From NCBI GenBank assembly GCA_003535475.1, contig DOHC01000302.1, forward strand, positions 8,725-16,196: a stretch of DNA of 7,472 nt, read 5' to 3'. The notes below the pieces were generated by a model. It did not search any database and was not told where the DNA came from. It worked only from the letters and a program-made list of their open reading frames with translations. This DNA comes from Nitrospiraceae bacterium. GTDB lineage: Bacteria > Nitrospirota > Thermodesulfovibrionia > Thermodesulfovibrionales > UBA1546. Positions 7,205 to 7,472 of this stretch are shown piece after piece. How positions within the stretch are numbered: the stretch's first letter is position 1; each line of letters starts with the position of its first letter. Made by a program: the position numbers and the translations under genes.

Positions 7205-7472
7205 TCATTTCTTTGGCACATGAATTGCCTCGTTGTAAACGTCTTCCGAGGCTTCCATGATTCCCTCTGATAATGTAGGGTGTGCGTGTATTGTATTTGC
7301 AATGTCTCTGACCTTCAGCCCTGACTTTATTGCAACTGCTCCTTCATGAATAAGGTCGGATGCATGCGGCCCTATGATGTGCATTCCAAGGAGTTTGTCG
7401 GTGGCTTCGTCCGCAATTACTTTTATGAAACCTGCTATCTCTCCCATTGCATGAGCCTTGCCGAGGCCTCTG
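7205..7472 (-). CDS. lpdA: Dihydrolipoyl dehydrogenase (E3), C-terminal part
   Basis: The flavoprotein E3 reoxidises dihydrolipoyl groups with NAD+ in 2-oxoacid dehydrogenase complexes or the glycine cleavage system. Only the last 88 codons are in the window; the frame continues upstream through R-G-L-G-K-A-H-A to the edge, so the Met at 7447 is internal and not a start. The segment is the dimerisation domain, with GFIKVIADEATDKLLGMHIIGP typical of E3, and the HAHPTLSE motif that supplies the catalytic His-Glu pair acting across the dimer interface. The full protein would be about 460-475 residues. It ends with VPKK and TGA at 7207-7205, 67 bp before eno on the same strand, so shared transcription is possible. 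Related pyridine-nucleotide disulfide oxidoreductases such as mercuric reductase lack the HAHPT form, so E3 is the best call; which complex it serves cannot be seen. Confidence 0.92.
   Translation of the reverse strand, partial: RGLGKAHAMGEIAGFIKVIADEATDKLLGMHIIGPHASDLIHEGAVAIKSGLKVRDIANTIHAHPTLSEGIMEASEDVYNEAIHVPKK

Noticed and set aside
7205..7447. A complete 80-residue small gene starting at the Met at 7447
   Set aside because: The frame stays open to the window edge and the residues on both sides of the Met belong to the E3 dimerisation domain, so this is the 3' end of a longer gene.
1..7472. CRISPR array, tRNA or rRNA genes, insertion sequence ends, or a multi-gene defence system
   Set aside because: No regularly spaced repeats, cloverleaf-like elements, transposase motifs or terminal inverted repeats were seen; the only defence gene is the single-chain restriction-modification enzyme.

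Overview
This 7.5 kb window looks like chromosomal DNA from a free-living bacterium of moderate GC content (about 34-55% in the 60-base lines I counted by hand). All six recognisable genes lie on the minus strand, so transcription runs from high to low coordinates. The combination of a dihydrolipoyl dehydrogenase tail, enolase, an FtsB/DivIC-like protein and a large GH57 glucan hydrolase would fit Nitrospirota (Thermodesulfovibrionia-like) or a former deltaproteobacterial lineage. That placement comes from gene content and general impression only and is not proven by the sequence.

Layout in the direction of transcription: (1) the last 88 codons of dihydrolipoyl dehydrogenase (7472-7205, cut by the window edge); (2) a 67-bp AT-rich spacer with a short iterated TTGAATT motif, a possible weak promoter and a strong Shine-Dalgarno for enolase; (3) eno (7137-5860), with all catalytic residues present; (4) an ftsB/divIC-like gene (5863-5540) whose start overlaps the eno stop as ATGA; (5) a cytoplasmic GH57 alpha-glucan hydrolase (5550-3376) that overlaps ftsB by 11 nt; (6) a 73-bp spacer with a near-consensus sigma-70 promoter; (7) a 1041-residue single-chain restriction-modification enzyme of the helicase-less 'type ISP-like' kind (3302-177); and (8) nine bases later, the start of a YecA/UPF0149-like gene (167-1, cut by the window edge) that was not in the supplied ORF list.

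Genes 3-5 form a tightly overlapping housekeeping operon for central carbon metabolism, cell division and storage-glucan turnover. Eno-ftsB adjacency is also known in E. coli. Genes 7-8 form a separate accessory unit with its own promoter. The restriction-modification gene carries an N-terminal PD-(D/E)XK nuclease, an N6-adenine methyltransferase and a C-terminal specificity region in one chain, so cleavage and self-protection would be encoded together.

The most interesting signal is the start of the restriction-modification gene. The promoter (TTGACG, 17 bp, TAAAAT) is placed so that the expected transcription start falls on the G of the GTG start codon, which predicts a leaderless mRNA. The region of this gene encoding the probable DNA-recognition domain is also lower in GC than its flanks, which would fit exchange of specificity. 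No RNA genes, CRISPR arrays, insertion sequences or convincing terminators were seen, and no stretch longer than 300 bases lacks a gene.
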